From Bacteroidales bacterium (GTDB lineage: Bacteria; Bacteroidota; Bacteroidia; Bacteroidales; Muribaculaceae): DNA of 34,515 nucleotides. The stretch lies in NCBI GenBank assembly GCA_020860515.1, contig JAJBUG010000092.1, positions 1-34,515 of the forward strand, in the 5' to 3' direction. Below, one piece after another: positions 6,835-15,158 of this stretch (positions are counted from its first letter, which is position 1; each line of letters starts with the position of its first letter). The notes beneath the pieces are model-generated. The model was not told the origin of the DNA and did not search any database. It saw only the letters and a list, made by a program, of their open reading frames with translations. The position numbers and the translations under genes were made by a program.

Positions 6835-8414
6835 GCAGAATAAAGTGTAGGGGCAGTTTCTAAATAGGAGATGAATTCTTCAATAGGATAAGGGCGAATG
6901 ATGTTGCCGTCATCCTTGACGAAAGCAATCTGACGTAGGGAGTCGGAGAAGATTGTAGGAGCCAGGAACACGCACTGAGAGTTTGGTGTGTACTTCTCCT
7001 TGAACTGTTTGAGGTGCCGCTCGATTGGCCATATCTCCATCATCGTCTGTTGACGACCCTCAGCCATAGTGACTTCAACTAGAATTCCATTGGCTTTCTC
7101 CAAACACTCGATGTCACCGATACCTCCTCCTGCAGTAGAGGTGGGCAATCCTGTATCATCGCAGGCATAGTTGGGAATTACTCTTACTTCAGGCAGTTTG
7201 GACTTAATGGCAAGAGCCGACAAGAACTCTAAGCGCACTGGTGCAGGGATAAACTTCAAAACTTGATGCTGGCTGTTCTTTGTTTGACGAGCCAAGATCT
7301 GAAGTTCTTGCTTTATGATAGTCCACTCTATTTCTTTCACCCATTCTTTCAGCAAGTCTTCGCTCTGCGACGGGCTGACTTGTATAGTTTCGATTGTAAA
7401 GAGGTTTTCATCGGCCTCTGCCATATAATCGAAGTAAGCTTTCTCATCATGGAAACGAGGGTAGGTAGAGTAATTTTGGAGCACATAGTCAATTCGTTCA
7501 TCTTCGTTGTGGTTAAGGTCGATGAAACGACCTCCACCGCGAAGGGAGATTAGTCCGGTGATACGCATTTTGCGTATGTATTCATCGGGGTATTCAGACA
7601 TAACGGAGTCGGCTTGGAACTTCTTCATCTTGCCCTCCATGATTTCATTAAGGCAGATGTCTATGATTACTTCGTCGCTTGGATTGTAACGATATTCCTT
7701 ACGCAGAGCACAGATGCGCTGGTACAGAGCTTCTGCATCGTTATCTTTCCAGAAGATAAACAGCGGCAGTTCCTTGCGTGTAACGCCCTTGCCGTTCCAG
7801 CGAGAATCTTCGTTTATCTTCTTGAGCACCTGCAGTAGGAGCACCAGAGGCACGTTGTCATTCAGTACCTTCACGAATGGGTTTGACCTTTGTGATTTGC
7901 ACATAGCATGGAGGAAAGCCTGCTGTTCATATTCGGGGTGAGCTTCCTCGACAGAGATAGAGTTATCGTCTTGGACGGTAACTTCAAAGACTGAAGCTAG
8001 TTTGCTACCAATAGGAGAAAATTCAATAGGTTGTCCTGGGGTGAAATATACGAACCCCAACTCCTTTGCAAAGTCAAATATTGTGGCAAAGCGCGATGGG
8101 TAGCCACGATCAAAACCAGCCTCTTTATGTTCCTGAGGGTTGTTTTTTATCATAAACTGCACTTCCTTGTCTGTGAGCAGTTCATTGCCAAATTCACCCA
8201 TAGGAGCATTAAGCCACTTTGCCTTAATGGCTTCTGTTTTTTTAGTCGGTCGGTATAGGCCATAACGGATTGTTTCACCAACTATTTTTGTGGCAAGATT
8301 GTTGTCCAAAATCTGACCATCGAATTTTTTGAGTACCCACAACATAGCCTTGATGCGTTGCGGATTACGCATTGTCGTAGTGAAAAGTAGTGGTTTATAG
8401 CTTGGCTTTGCCAT
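6831..8414 (-). CDS. type IIS restriction endonuclease, AlwI/BstNBI family
   Basis: A 527-residue endonuclease. The N-terminus carries the family hallmark FTTTMRNPQRI (11-21). The C-terminal half has the nuclease site: E396, D434, E447 and E460 fall at exactly the spacing I recall for the catalytic acids of N.BspD6I/N.BstNBI (E418, D456, E469, E482), within LEFLSA, GIGDIE, LVEVTM and MMEIWP. Family members recognise short asymmetric sites (AlwI GGATC, BstNBI GAGTC) through an N-terminal recognition half and cut to one side; some only nick. The neighbouring Dam-like and DpnA-like methyltransferases favour a GATC-containing site (inference). The gene starts one base after the M2 stop and overlaps M3 by four bases. 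It appears intact with no frameshift. Confidence 0.9.
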   Translation of the reverse strand: MAKPSYKPLLFTTTMRNPQRIKAMLWVLKKFDGQILDNNLATKIVGETIRYGLYRPTKKTEAIKAKWLNAPMGEFGNELLTDKEVQFMIKNNPQEHKEAGFDRGYPSRFATIFDFAKELGFVYFTPGQPIEFSPIGSKLASVFEVTVQDDNSISVEEAHPEYEQQAFLHAMCKSQRSNPFVKVLNDNVPLVLLLQVLKKINEDSRWNGKGVTRKELPLFIFWKDNDAEALYQRICALRKEYRYNPSDEVIIDICLNEIMEGKMKKFQADSVMSEYPDEYIRKMRITGLISLRGGGRFIDLNHNEDERIDYVLQNYSTYPRFHDEKAYFDYMAEADENLFTIETIQVSPSQSEDLLKEWVKEIEWTIIKQELQILARQTKNSQHQVLKFIPAPVRLEFLSALAIKSKLPEVRVIPNYACDDTGLPTSTAGGGIGDIECLEKANGILVEVTMAEGRQQTMMEIWPIERHLKQFKEKYTPNSQCVFLAPTIFSDSLRQIAFVKDDGNIIRPYPIEEFISYLETAPTLYSA

Positions 8415-8415
8415 A

Positions 8416-9321
8416 TTAGTAGTTGGTGACCAGCACCTCGTTGAAATTTTTAATTGTATTGTCGTTAAAGCTGATGTAGTTGCTCTTTATCGGGTAAACG
8501 TTGTAAGCTTCTGTCCAGCGTAAGAATATCTCATTGACGCGTCCCTTGTAATGGGTGACGTTCGAGATAGCGAACTTTACCTCTCTTTCATTAAGTTGAT
8601 CTAGCAAAGCGAGCAAATCTCTCTCTGTGTCCTCGTTCCATATCTTATTATATTCACTGAAAGTAATAAGATATGGAGGGTCCAAATAAATGAGGTCGTT
8701 AGGTTGATACTCTATATTGGCGAGAAAAACTCTAAAGTCTAGTGAAGAAAAAATTAAATGTCGTTGATTGATAGCTGCAATGTAGTCAACCAGAGCATCT
8801 TTTGTGTTTTGGTTGAAATCGACATTGCCGACTGGGAGATTGAAGCTGCCTTTGGAGTTGAACCTAAGCATGCGATTGAACCCATATATTAATAATAGAT
8901 ACAACAGACAGTTGTCTTTTTTCCCTGATGTATTGAAATCATCACGCATTTTCCCATAAGCATCCTTGTTGAACTTAGCGAAGTAGGTTTTAGGATAGGC
9001 CTTTTTGAGGTCACGAGGTATCTCGTCACGTATTAATGAAAAGGAAAGACCATATTTATTAATTGCATCTGTAAGTACCGCCATTAATTCATTAGGATTG
9101 TCTTTATAGGTCGACAACCAATTATGCAAACGTATTACATAGGTATCAATGTCGTTGGCAAGGCATATCGGCGCACAGGTATTCATAAATACAGAACCAC
9201 CCCCGACAAATGGCTCAATCAAGCGCCCGATTGTCGTGGGAAAATGAGAGCGAATTTCTCTCATTAGTTTGTATTTATCTCCCACATAGAATAGAGGAGA
9301 ACGCACGATTTCGCCTTTCAT
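8416..9321 (-). CDS. alpha-class N6-adenine DNA methyltransferase (D12/Dam family)
   Basis: A 301-residue enzyme from the ATG of MKGEIVRSPLFYVGDK; the frame is open 30 codons further up, but those residues overlap the upstream gene and lack family character. The SAM motif PFVGGGS (37-43) comes before the catalytic DPPY (214-217), with a target-recognition region between them containing RFNSKGSFNLPVG (153-165), a signature of the Dam/DpnM/M.MboIA group that modifies adenine in GATC. It overlaps the end of the upstream methyltransferase gene by 47 bases and sits one base before the endonuclease start. It probably protects host DNA against the endonuclease. Specificity is inference from family. 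Confidence 0.9.
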   Translation of the reverse strand: MKGEIVRSPLFYVGDKYKLMREIRSHFPTTIGRLIEPFVGGGSVFMNTCAPICLANDIDTYVIRLHNWLSTYKDNPNELMAVLTDAINKYGLSFSLIRDEIPRDLKKAYPKTYFAKFNKDAYGKMRDDFNTSGKKDNCLLYLLLIYGFNRMLRFNSKGSFNLPVGNVDFNQNTKDALVDYIAAINQRHLIFSSLDFRVFLANIEYQPNDLIYLDPPYLITFSEYNKIWNEDTERDLLALLDQLNEREVKFAISNVTHYKGRVNEIFLRWTEAYNVYPIKSNYISFNDNTIKNFNEVLVTNY

Positions 9322-10456
9322 TGTCAACTTGGGTAATGAATAGATATTCTTTGTGGTCGTCAAATTCTGTCTTGCCAGAATTAAATGGAGAAAAAGAATG
9401 GGAATAGACATGAGTCACACCACATTTATTTAACGCCTCTTCGATTTGTTCAAGTCGAATTTTATTTTCAGAAGAAGTGCTCTTAGACTTGTATGTATTG
9501 TTGTAAGATACAACCAGGTACCTTGCGTCAAGATGTGCAACCAAATCTTGAAAAGCACGGAAAGCAGAGTTGCGACAATAATCACTCATATTTTCCTCTT
9601 TCGGTTTCATAGCAGACCCGAAAAGTTCAGGCTTGTTCCATTGTACCAAGTTCTCCAAGAGATGGTAAAAGCGGCTGTATTGGCGAGAATTATAAGGTGG
9701 GTCGATGTAAACTATATCGGCAGAAATTTCACGCGCCAACTCGTTAGAGTCTCGCTGGTAAATTTCGGCACCCTCATAATTCCCCGCATTAATCATCCTT
9801 AAGACTAATTTGCGAGGAGTAATGGGCTTTTTGATGTATGATTCGTAATGGCCAAGAGTATTAGCCATCCTGTCGATGCTATAAATGAGAGATGCCATAA
9901 CTATGGCATACTCCTTATCAGTCAGATAAGGACGAGCTTTTACAATGTCTTCACGGATATACCCGATTTGACGAGCTGTAAGTAAATCAAAGAATTTATC
10001 ACCGAAGTTAATGGAGAAATAGTTCTCAGGTAGTGTACTGGGGTCAACCGAATTGTAACGCCCGAGAAGATCTTGGATTTTCGCTTCACTCCATGGCGCA
10101 TCTTGGAAAAATGCTCTATATATTATATTATTGGAGTATAGGAAATCATTTATAATTACTTTATCATATAAAGCTAAGGCTCTATTCGCCACTGAACCGG
10201 TGCCAGCGAAGATGTCACAAAACGAGTGGACGTTTTTGGTCTCTTGCGCTATGAGATCAAAAATCCAATCGACAAGTTTAGCCTTGCAACCTATATAGCG
10301 GCGACTTTCCAAACGGAAAGTTGGGTGCTGAACCTCATTACGCCAAATAGGAATTATTGATGCAACGTATGGTACAATTGCCTTTTGTGAGGTAATGGCA
10401 CCGAAATCCTCCTCATTTGTAGGATAATATTGTGTTTTTAAAGCGGCTTCAGCCAT
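9275..10456 (-). CDS. alpha-class adenine DNA methyltransferase, first gene of the RM operon
   Basis: A 393-residue D12-type methyltransferase. ESRRYIGCKAKL (50-61) followed by FCDIFAGTGSV (79-89) is the SAM-binding region, and DIVYIDPPYNSRQY (247-260) holds the catalytic DPPY. The recognition domain lies between them. This arrangement resembles type IIS adenine methyltransferases that accompany asymmetric-site endonucleases. It leads the operon M1-M2-R-M3, so host protection would be made before the nuclease. A promoter-like TAACTTTG lies about 125 bases upstream. It overlaps M2 by 47 bases, a tight coupling. Its C-terminus is hydrophilic, with no extra domain. Class is firm, target site unknown. 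Confidence 0.88.
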   Translation of the reverse strand: MAEAALKTQYYPTNEEDFGAITSQKAIVPYVASIIPIWRNEVQHPTFRLESRRYIGCKAKLVDWIFDLIAQETKNVHSFCDIFAGTGSVANRALALYDKVIINDFLYSNNIIYRAFFQDAPWSEAKIQDLLGRYNSVDPSTLPENYFSINFGDKFFDLLTARQIGYIREDIVKARPYLTDKEYAIVMASLIYSIDRMANTLGHYESYIKKPITPRKLVLRMINAGNYEGAEIYQRDSNELAREISADIVYIDPPYNSRQYSRFYHLLENLVQWNKPELFGSAMKPKEENMSDYCRNSAFRAFQDLVAHLDARYLVVSYNNTYKSKSTSSENKIRLEQIEEALNKCGVTHVYSHSFSPFNSGKTEFDDHKEYLFITQVDNERRNRAFSSILCGR

Positions 10457-10579
10457 ATCATAACAATCTCTGATTCTATCTCTGCGAGGCTGACCAAAGC
10501 CTATAGGGATAACATCAGAGTTCAGAATATTCTATTATATATTGTTACACGGTCATTTCGCAGATATCTCTATGTAAGT

Positions 10580-10612
10580 GCAAAGTTAATAAAAATTCCA
10601 TCACAATCCAAT
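10580..10612 (-). promoter_or_regulatory. promoter of the restriction-modification operon
   Basis: On the minus strand ATTG (10612-10609) lies 20 bases before TAACTTTG (10588-10581), a near match to the Bacteroidetes TTTG / TAnnTTTG promoter. Transcription would start near 10574, giving a leader of about 118 nt before the M1 start. Confidence 0.55.
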
Positions 10613-10781
10613 AAAGGACAAATGAAAAAATCATCTTAACCTTGCAATTTAATAAAGTTTCTACAAAGTTATTACTTTAATTGAGAAAAATCCAAACACA
10701 CATAAGTTAAACTTAGTTAAGAGATGTGGACATATATTGCGGAAATTTTTTACATCTAATTCCTTTTTCAAAAATTTTGAC

Positions 10782-10790
10782 TAACTTTGC
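10782..10790 (+). promoter_or_regulatory. probable -7 box for the divergent two-gene unit
   Basis: TAACTTTGC matches TAnnTTTG and would start transcription near 10796, about 74 nt before the ATG at 10870. No clear -33 box. With the opposing box at 10580 it makes the 413-bp gap (10457-10869) a divergent promoter region; no gene is seen there. Confidence 0.5.
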
Positions 10791-10869
10791 AAAACTGTAG
10801 TGGGTAGCTTTTAATTATTCTCTGGTCCACTTTTTTGTATGCACCAAGTATTTACTAATATCATTTGTA

Positions 10870-11862
10870 ATGGCAGAAATAAAACAATATCTCGACATTC
10901 TGTCTTTCCAAATCAAAAAACACAAGCCTGGGCAAATCGACACCCCACTTGTTAAGAGAAAGACGGTAAAAGAACTAAGCCCACTGAGTGAGCTTTTGGA
11001 ACCACTAAATGCGGATAGGCAGAATGGCGCCCAAAAGTTGCTTCAACGTATAGTAAAATTCTACGACGAGAAATTTCAGCCAAATACTAACGGTACTAAA
11101 GCCATTAGCATACAAACTGATTTTGTAGGAGGGTTCTCAACTGAGAATCACACAGCCTGGGGCACTTTTTTAGGTGGCCCAACAGGAACCAAACTTGACA
11201 TATATAAGCAAGACAACTGCACTGCCAAAGTAAAGGAAGTGGCTGAAGATGAGATTCCGGCCACCATGTATTATTTCTTGATCTACCTCCCCAATGATAG
11301 AAATACTGGCATTATAGCTGTGCAATCTTATACAGACTCATCAATGACGTTCCCATTCCGTGAACACCTAAGATTCATCTTCGCCGAAATGGGATTCAAA
11401 CCATCCTTCACCAAGCGTCTCCCTTCAAGAGTAATAAAGGAATTTCTCAGGGACAATCTCCTCACCACGCTTGAGGTCACTAAGGGTAAAAAATCAAAAG
11501 AATACAAGGTTAAGGTTAGAGAATCTGAATTTAAGACAACAAAAATCTCAGCAAGAATTGCTAACTTTGCATTCAAAGTTTCGGATTTGTTAATCAAACA
11601 CAATCCCAAATCTTGGATTTTTGGTGCTTTGCAAGACCTTGGCATATCCTTCGATGAAGATATTGATGAAATAAGAATCACATACGGTGGGACTGGCCAA
11701 GGTTCTGTTTCTACAAGCATCGACAAGCTGGATGAAATTCTGCCAAAGTACGAACTTGGGATTCCAGATATAGATCCTGAAACTAACCAACCTCTGTGGA
11801 GTGAAACCCACAAAAAGGCTTGGTCAGTGGTACAAGAAGTAATAGAACAATATGGCTTTTGA
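10870..11862 (+). CDS. unrecognised soluble protein, first gene of a divergent two-gene unit
   Basis: A 330-residue protein without signal peptide or membrane helix. Visible pieces are a charged N-terminus, a helix NGAQKLLQRIVKFYDEKF (about 52-69), a strand-rich middle (TMYYFLIYLPNDRNTGIIAVQSYTDSSM, quoted in parts: YYFLIYLP and GIIAVQSY), a basic segment KGKKSKEYKVKVRESEFK, and a C-terminal alpha/beta part ending in a helix WSVVQEVIEQYGF. I know no family. The look (variable N-terminus, central FLIYLP strand, basic linker) reminds me of poorly described defence-island proteins. It is followed after 6 bases by a four-helix membrane protein and is divergent from the restriction operon. A sensor or nucleic-acid-binding role with the membrane partner as effector is a hypothesis only. 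Confidence 0.6.
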   Translation: MAEIKQYLDILSFQIKKHKPGQIDTPLVKRKTVKELSPLSELLEPLNADRQNGAQKLLQRIVKFYDEKFQPNTNGTKAISIQTDFVGGFSTENHTAWGTFLGGPTGTKLDIYKQDNCTAKVKEVAEDEIPATMYYFLIYLPNDRNTGIIAVQSYTDSSMTFPFREHLRFIFAEMGFKPSFTKRLPSRVIKEFLRDNLLTTLEVTKGKKSKEYKVKVRESEFKTTKISARIANFAFKVSDLLIKHNPKSWIFGALQDLGISFDEDIDEIRITYGGTGQGSVSTSIDKLDEILPKYELGIPDIDPETNQPLWSETHKKAWSVVQEVIEQYGF

Positions 11863-11868
11863 AACATC

Positions 11869-12396
11869 ATGAGCATACTTCAAATATTCATACGAGGCTT
11901 TGAGTCCTATAAAGAACGTGTGGACCAGGAGCCAAGAAAGAGCTGGTACCTATGGCTATGGCTGGTCATACTTCCTGGTGCACTTGGCTTTTTAGCTTGG
12001 TATGAGAAGTTTGAAATTTCTAAAGACCATATATCAACTTTCCTTACTGTGCTCAGTATCCTCGGAAGTTTTGTCTTTGGGCTTCTTTTCCTGGTGCCAA
12101 GCCAAATAGAGGAAATGATAGAAAAAGAAAGTAGGAGTGGCAATACCCATGCAAGACAAAACATCAAAAGAATGAAGATATTCGGGAGAATTACTGTAAG
12201 ACGTTTATCGTTATTCTTAGTCTTGGTATTACTGATGGTAGCTGATTTACTATTCATATTATTCACTGATACCTATAAAGTCTTAGCCTCAGCTATCTCG
12301 ATTTCCTTAGGGTATCTTTTTATTTGGGTGCTTCTTTCATTGGTATCAAGCGTTAATATAATCAATCTCAATAGGAATTTCGATTGGAGATATTAA
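11869..12396 (+). CDS. four-helix membrane protein, partner of the upstream gene
   Basis: A 175-residue integral membrane protein, predicted helices at about 27-45, 57-76, 113-132 and 138-160. Between helices 2 and 3 is a charged cytoplasmic-looking loop of about 35 residues (EEMIEKESRS, then NIKRMKIFGR). N- and C-termini are short and polar. It starts 6 bases after the 330-residue gene and is certainly co-transcribed with it. Size and topology resemble membrane components of two-gene antiviral systems such as RexB of lambda and KwaA of Kiwa, but I see no sequence identity to either and the gene order differs from Kiwa. Function unknown; membrane effector is inference. Confidence 0.65.
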   Translation: MSILQIFIRGFESYKERVDQEPRKSWYLWLWLVILPGALGFLAWYEKFEISKDHISTFLTVLSILGSFVFGLLFLVPSQIEEMIEKESRSGNTHARQNIKRMKIFGRITVRRLSLFLVLVLLMVADLLFILFTDTYKVLASAISISLGYLFIWVLLSLVSSVNIINLNRNFDWRY

Positions 12397-12790
12397 ATCA
12401 GAATACGAATCCACAAGTCAAACCAATAAACCACTATCAATGGACTACAAATTTACCACTCGCCGATCGACACCCACAAGCACATTTTCGTGGGTGAGGA
12501 AAATGGCACGATGGCTCGCAAGACTCTCGCCCTCGATGATAAGGATGCCGACAGTAACACCTACCCCATCGCCCTGCCCGATTAAGTCACCGCTTTCAAC
12601 ACCTCATTCTACCTCAGCCTATTCTATCCGAGCATCGAGAGATTAGGCTTGGAGCCATTCGTGGCCCAATATCGGGTCTCGCTCTCTGCTATCTGTTCAG
12701 ACAAACTCAGTGCCATAATCAAGGAGAATGACGAAAGATGCCGTCTTGATGCCATGATGGAATACAATCTGCGATAGGGCTGAGACACCA
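12397..12790 (+). pseudogene. degraded gene, likely phage-like
   Basis: The plus-strand frame from 12430 to 12777 is open except for one TAA at 12583-12585. It reads like protein throughout: SPIDTHKHIFVGEENGTM before the stop, then TAFNTSFYLSLFYPSIERL and IIKENDERCRLDAMMEYNLR after it, ending at TAG 12775-12777. An ATG at 12440 is in another frame, so a frameshift near the 5' end is also likely. The product would be about 115 residues of unknown function. I consider it another decayed member of the phage-like block at the left end of the window, now separated from it by the defence genes. The flanking bases to each side hold nothing recognisable. Confidence 0.5.
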
Positions 12791-13042
12791 CAATTCTCAG
12801 CCAACACATTGAAAATTTATAAATCGAACCAACAAAACTCATTCAGCCTATGCCCTAAGAATTGTTTCCACGGAAGCGGTTTGTTGCGAAATCGATTACT
12901 CAAACGACATTTTGTTTTGTACCAACTTTCCCTTAATGCTCATAGCGATAACTGCGTTTTGACGATAAAGTATCTCCTTTTCTTTTTGCCCTACCCAACT
13001 AAAAATTATAGTTTCTACTACACACTTAAAACACCTTAGAAT

Positions 13043-13069
13043 CAAAAAGTACCAATTTGTTGGAATTGG
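13043..13069 (-). terminator. terminator-like hairpin closing the candidate RNA
   Basis: On the minus strand CCAATT pairs with AATTGG around a 6-base loop, followed by TAC and five T. It is the first terminator-like structure downstream of the promoter at 13352-13383. Confidence 0.5.
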
Positions 13070-13345
13070 GTTAATGTTATTATGACTCTGAGTTCGGAAT
13101 ATTCATTAGTTAAAGTTATTATTACCCTGCTCCACAAAATGGGGGTTTAGCAGCTTATTTGCCAACTAAGCAAACAAGCGGTAGGCATAGCAAATATACC
13201 TACCGTAAGCATCTACCGTTGCATGTCTTTAGATTGGTATCGAGTGTAGGAATTTCGATGAGTAAAGACAAGCGTCAAGTAAACGCTTTTGTATGTTTAT
13301 GTTACATCCCTCGCGCCCACCTCTCTTGGCTCTGCGTCGGGAATG
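13043..13345 (-). ncRNA. candidate structured non-coding RNA
   Basis: A strong promoter (TTTG, 20 bases, TAATTTTG at 13352-13383) points leftward and would start RNA near 13345. No ORF of size follows. Stable hairpins can be read one after another: AAGCGT/ACGCTT (13270-13288), a nested pair GTCTTTA/TAAAGAC (13225-13269) enclosing ATCGA/TCGAT, CGGTAGG/CCTACCG (13179-13205) and GCTTA/TAAGC (13153-13171). A terminator-like stem CCAATT/AATTGG followed by TACTTTTTG closes the unit at 13069-13043. The length would be about 300 nt. It lacks the conserved motifs I know for RNase P RNA or tmRNA. I have the impression that this block recurs in Bacteroidales, but cannot confirm it. A leader of a lost gene is the alternative. 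Confidence 0.45.
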
Positions 13346-13388
13346 TTTCAGCAAAATTAATCAATTTTCCCCCAATTTACAAACAATC
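13340..13388 (-). repeat. 49-bp direct repeat copy 1, with consensus promoter
   Basis: Identical over 49 bases to 15159-15207. On the minus strand it holds TTTG (13383-13380), a 20-base spacer and TAATTTTG (13359-13352), a full match to the Bacteroidetes promoter. Identity stops within a few bases of the expected transcription start. This copy faces the candidate non-coding RNA. Confidence 0.9.
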
Positions 13389-13548
13389 TGACAAAAATTT
13401 TTTCAATCTCAATAAAAAGTTACCGTATTTGATAAATTGACTATTCTATGGGCATACATTGATAAATAAATGACTAAAAATAATAAGTATTTATGGTTCA
13501 ATAATTATCAAAAAAATTGGTTTATACATAAAAAGTTATCTGTTCATA
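13389..13548. other. AT-rich spacer, no gene seen
   Basis: AT-rich sequence between the repeat copy and the end of the PIN-like gene. I see no terminator with a T-run and no coding frame. Confidence 0.4.
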
Positions 13549-14031
13549 TTATATAGTGATATTGAGTGAACGTAATGCTGTATTTAGATCACAATAGCTA
13601 ATCCCTATAGCTATACAAACATCTGGGATTTTGACACTACGTTTACTAAGAGGAGCAGACTTTTCGTTTGTAACAATGGTTACACTTTTTGCAGCGGCAG
13701 TTGCAATGACATAAGCATCCGCAACGGTAGAGAAATCTAATAACGCCTTAGGGGAATACAAAGAATTTTGTCTTGCCCAGTTTTGCAAATATGCATACTT
13801 GACTATTACCTCATCGTCAATAGGGAGATAAAAATTCTTAGGAGCATTGACCTTAAGCCAGGAAGTAATTTCGTCATTACCTCGATCTATTTCCTCTTTT
13901 ACTGTGATTGAAGAGAATACTTTTCCTGAATTGATTATTTCTTTCATTCTTTGCCAGAAAGTAGGCCATAGGTCCATTGGCATTTCGTTCTTTGAGCGGA
14001 TGAATATATTAGTATCAAAAATAAATGCCAT
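13549..14031 (-). CDS. DUF4411-type PIN-like protein, putative toxin
   Basis: A 160-residue protein from the ATG at 14031 (MAFIFDTNIFI); an upstream TTG in frame overlaps the previous stop and is less likely. The N-terminal FDTNIFI with D6 is the start of a PIN-type nuclease fold, and further acidic residues follow in VKEEIDRG, TVADAYVIATAA and VTNEKS, where PIN domains place theirs. The size, and the W and K positions near the front (DLWPTFWQRM), match my memory of DUF4411 proteins, which are found next to ImmA/IrrE-type regulators. Expected role: RNA-cleaving toxin of a type II pair. It begins 2 bases after the partner's stop codon, in the usual partner-first order. Toxic activity is inference. 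Confidence 0.75.
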   Translation of the reverse strand: MAFIFDTNIFIRSKNEMPMDLWPTFWQRMKEIINSGKVFSSITVKEEIDRGNDEITSWLKVNAPKNFYLPIDDEVIVKYAYLQNWARQNSLYSPKALLDFSTVADAYVIATAAAKSVTIVTNEKSAPLSKRSVKIPDVCIAIGISYCDLNTALRSLNITI

Positions 14032-14033
14032 AA

Positions 14034-15149
14034 TCAAATATTATTTGTCATAAAGCGGTCAAATGTTTTACCATAGAGCCCTGTAAGATTATAGGCATCG
14101 GTATAACTCAAAGTACCATCCTTTACAGCCGAGTTTACATAGACGGCAAACATACGGCCTACCCTTCTTACAGACGTAAGATAGAAATTACCCTTACCCG
14201 TTTTTTTCTTATTTATTGGACGATTAGAATATTCCAACCAAAAAAACTTGTAATCCTCATCAGTAAGTAAGCCTATGTCATGGGCCCGGCGAGCTATCAC
14301 CAATTCACTCACTTTAAATCTTCGAGCCATTTGCCTTATCTCTCCATTCCAAATTTCCATAAGCACTTGTTTGGGTACAAGAAATTCGGCAGCTACTTGG
14401 TCGCAATAGGTTTCTTCTATATTACTACTGGAATAAGGTGCACCCGCATGACCTGCACTTAAGCCTAACATAAGATGCACGGCTTCATGAACCAAAGTAA
14501 ACATTTGACCCGTTTTGCTATCGCGAGAGTTTACAAATATATAGGGAGCCGATGGGCTTGTTAGTGCAAAACCTCGGCATGATTCTACATCAAGTCTTCT
14601 CTTGGTATTATTACCAACTACTCCATTATAGGCTAAGAAAATCCCGATGCTCTCCAAATGCTCAGTTAAAACGCTAACTGCTGTTTCTACATTCGATAGA
14701 CTGAAAGCCCATCGAAAATCCAAATCCAACGCCTCGTGTAATTTGGATGCAGCCACTGTCGGAGGTGTTAAAAGGGTAATAGCACCTATAATTTTACAAG
14801 TTTCTATTTCATTATCTTCTATGTATTCCTCAAGCCACTCTTGACGCCCACATACTGTCATCACTGTGTCGTAGACATTCAAATCAAATTGACCATTTTG
14901 ATTTACATTTCCTCGAAACATCGTAAATGGAAGATCTTCTTTGGGGAGTTCAGATAGAAATAAATATCCAAAAGGTAAATGAAATTTGTCACAGAATGCC
15001 TCAAGTTGGCGATATGTGGGTTTCTTTTCTCCAGAAAGCCATGAATGAAGATTGGGAAAGGCATTAATGGCTTGCTCTTCTGAGAGCCCAGCTCTCTGAA
15101 AAGTCCAACAAAGTCTTTCTTTTGGTACTTCAATTGTATTAGCCTTCAT
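14034..15149 (-). CDS. HTH plus ImmA/IrrE-family metallopeptidase, putative antitoxin
   Basis: A 371-residue protein. Residues about 1-65 form an XRE-like helix-turn-helix region (SEEQAINAFPNLHSWLSGEK with PTYRQLEAF). Residues about 150-300 form an ImmA/IrrE zinc peptidase domain with HEAVH (221-225) and a downstream helix EETYCDQVAAEFLVP supplying the third ligand. This two-domain build (COG2856) is common as the regulator or antitoxin beside PIN-like or other toxins, and in phage-repressor cleavage. Here it is directly followed by the DUF4411 gene. The promoter is inside the 49-bp repeat at 15159-15207, with a leader of only about 15 nt. Self-regulation through the HTH is inference. Confidence 0.85.
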   Translation of the reverse strand: MKANTIEVPKERLCWTFQRAGLSEEQAINAFPNLHSWLSGEKKPTYRQLEAFCDKFHLPFGYLFLSELPKEDLPFTMFRGNVNQNGQFDLNVYDTVMTVCGRQEWLEEYIEDNEIETCKIIGAITLLTPPTVAASKLHEALDLDFRWAFSLSNVETAVSVLTEHLESIGIFLAYNGVVGNNTKRRLDVESCRGFALTSPSAPYIFVNSRDSKTGQMFTLVHEAVHLMLGLSAGHAGAPYSSSNIEETYCDQVAAEFLVPKQVLMEIWNGEIRQMARRFKVSELVIARRAHDIGLLTDEDYKFFWLEYSNRPINKKKTGKGNFYLTSVRRVGRMFAVYVNSAVKDGTLSYTDAYNLTGLYGKTFDRFMTNNI

Positions 15150-15158
15150 GTCTTAACA

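Noticed and set aside
10870..12396. CBASS or Kiwa assignment for the unknown pair
   Set aside because: No cyclase motif in the soluble protein and no sequence identity I can see to KwaA or KwaB; gene order also differs.
13159..13440. 93-codon plus frame across the repeat copy 1
   Set aside because: It crosses the promoter and hairpins of the candidate RNA; any conservation is better explained by the RNA or promoter sequence than by a protein.
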